A stretch of 5,646 nt of DNA from Desulfobulbaceae bacterium (GTDB lineage: Bacteria > Desulfobacterota > Desulfobulbia > Desulfobulbales > Desulfobulbaceae): contig JALVAI010000455.1 in NCBI GenBank assembly GCA_027011235.1, positions 1-5,646 of the forward strand, read 5' to 3'. Numbering within the stretch: position 1 is the stretch's first letter; the number at the start of each line of letters is the position of its first letter. Below are positions 5,485 to 5,646 of the stretch, piece by piece. The notes below the pieces were generated by a model that saw only the letters and a list, made by a program, of their open reading frames with translations, was not told the DNA's origin and did no database searches. Position numbers and translations under genes: made by a program.

Positions 5485-5646
5485 TCAGCCCTGCATGGCA
5501 ACTATTTCCCGGCCTGTTTCCCCCATTGCCGCCAGAATCGCCGGTTCGTCAAGAGTAAGAACTTTCCGGTCTTTCATCACCAGCCTGCCGTTTATCATCG
5601 AGTGGACGACATCCTGGCCCCGGGCAGCATAGACAAGGTGCGATAC
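5485..5646 (-). CDS. mtaD: Amidohydrolase, MtaD-like SAH/MTA deaminase (C-terminal fragment, N-terminus off the window)
   Basis: Only the last 53 residues are in the window; the frame runs in from the right edge and stops with TGA at 5487-5485. The fragment has the pattern that ends metal-dependent deaminases of the AtzA/TrzF/MtaD group: VSHLVYAARGQDVVHSMING, then a short strand segment with LVMKDRKVLTLDE and a final helix. The VSHLVYAA-x-G-x-DV-x-H-x-x-(V/I)NG run is typical of 5-methylthioadenosine/S-adenosylhomocysteine deaminase, which converts the adenine moiety to hypoxanthine and releases ammonia. The metal ligands and catalytic residues lie in the missing part, so exact substrate use cannot be judged; guanine, chlorotriazine or cytosine-type deaminases share the C-terminal fold. 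The gene lies upstream of the tatA pair, 170 bp away, with no functional link visible. Confidence 0.75.
   Translation of the reverse strand, partial: VSHLVYAARGQDVVHSMINGRLVMKDRKVLTLDEPAILAAMGETGREIVAMQG

Noticed and set aside
5292..5501. A 69-codon minus-strand frame bridging the amidohydrolase end and the first tatA
   Set aside because: It overlaps both real genes in another frame and covers the promoter region; no ribosome binding site or motif supports it.

Overview
The window comes from a bacterial chromosome of moderately high G+C. Every gene I can support is on the minus strand, so the window reads right to left. Two things point to an anaerobic deltaproteobacterium (Desulfobacterota, possibly a Desulfobulbales-like sulfate reducer). 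One is a glutamate synthase split over several genes with a ferredoxin-bearing FMN subunit; the other is a tandem pair of short TatA proteins beginning with Met-Phe-Gly-Leu-Gly. The lineage is an inference from protein style and was not tested by a search.

Layout in transcription order: (1) 5646-5485, the C-terminal end of an amidohydrolase that looks like an MtaD-type S-adenosylhomocysteine/methylthioadenosine deaminase, cut by the window edge. (2) 5484-5315, an intergenic stretch with a plausible sigma-70 promoter. (3) 5314-5132 and 5096-4848, two adjacent tatA-like genes for the pore-forming component of the twin-arginine translocase. (4) 4821-4775, an intrinsic terminator built on a perfect 16-bp inverted repeat. 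(5) 4741-4713, a candidate promoter, followed by a leader of roughly 180 nt rich in potential hairpins. (6) 4526-3390, 3432-1792 and 1705 to beyond position 1, a three-gene glutamate synthase operon.

The operon separates parts that classical GltB/GltD joins differently. The first gene is the class II glutamine amidotransferase, which releases ammonia from glutamine. The second is the FMN synthase domain, with an N-terminal two-cluster ferredoxin module, which turns 2-oxoglutarate and ammonia into glutamate. The third fuses the GXGXG structural domain (normally the C-terminus of GltB) to a GltD-like FAD/NAD(P)H oxidoreductase that supplies electrons. Together they would carry out the GOGAT half of the GS-GOGAT ammonia assimilation cycle.

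No clearly new system is visible. The points most worth a second look are the structured leader before the glutamate synthase operon, the missing iron-sulfur cysteines in the GltD-like domain, the unusual cysteine pattern in the FMN subunit, and the long perfect palindrome used as terminator.
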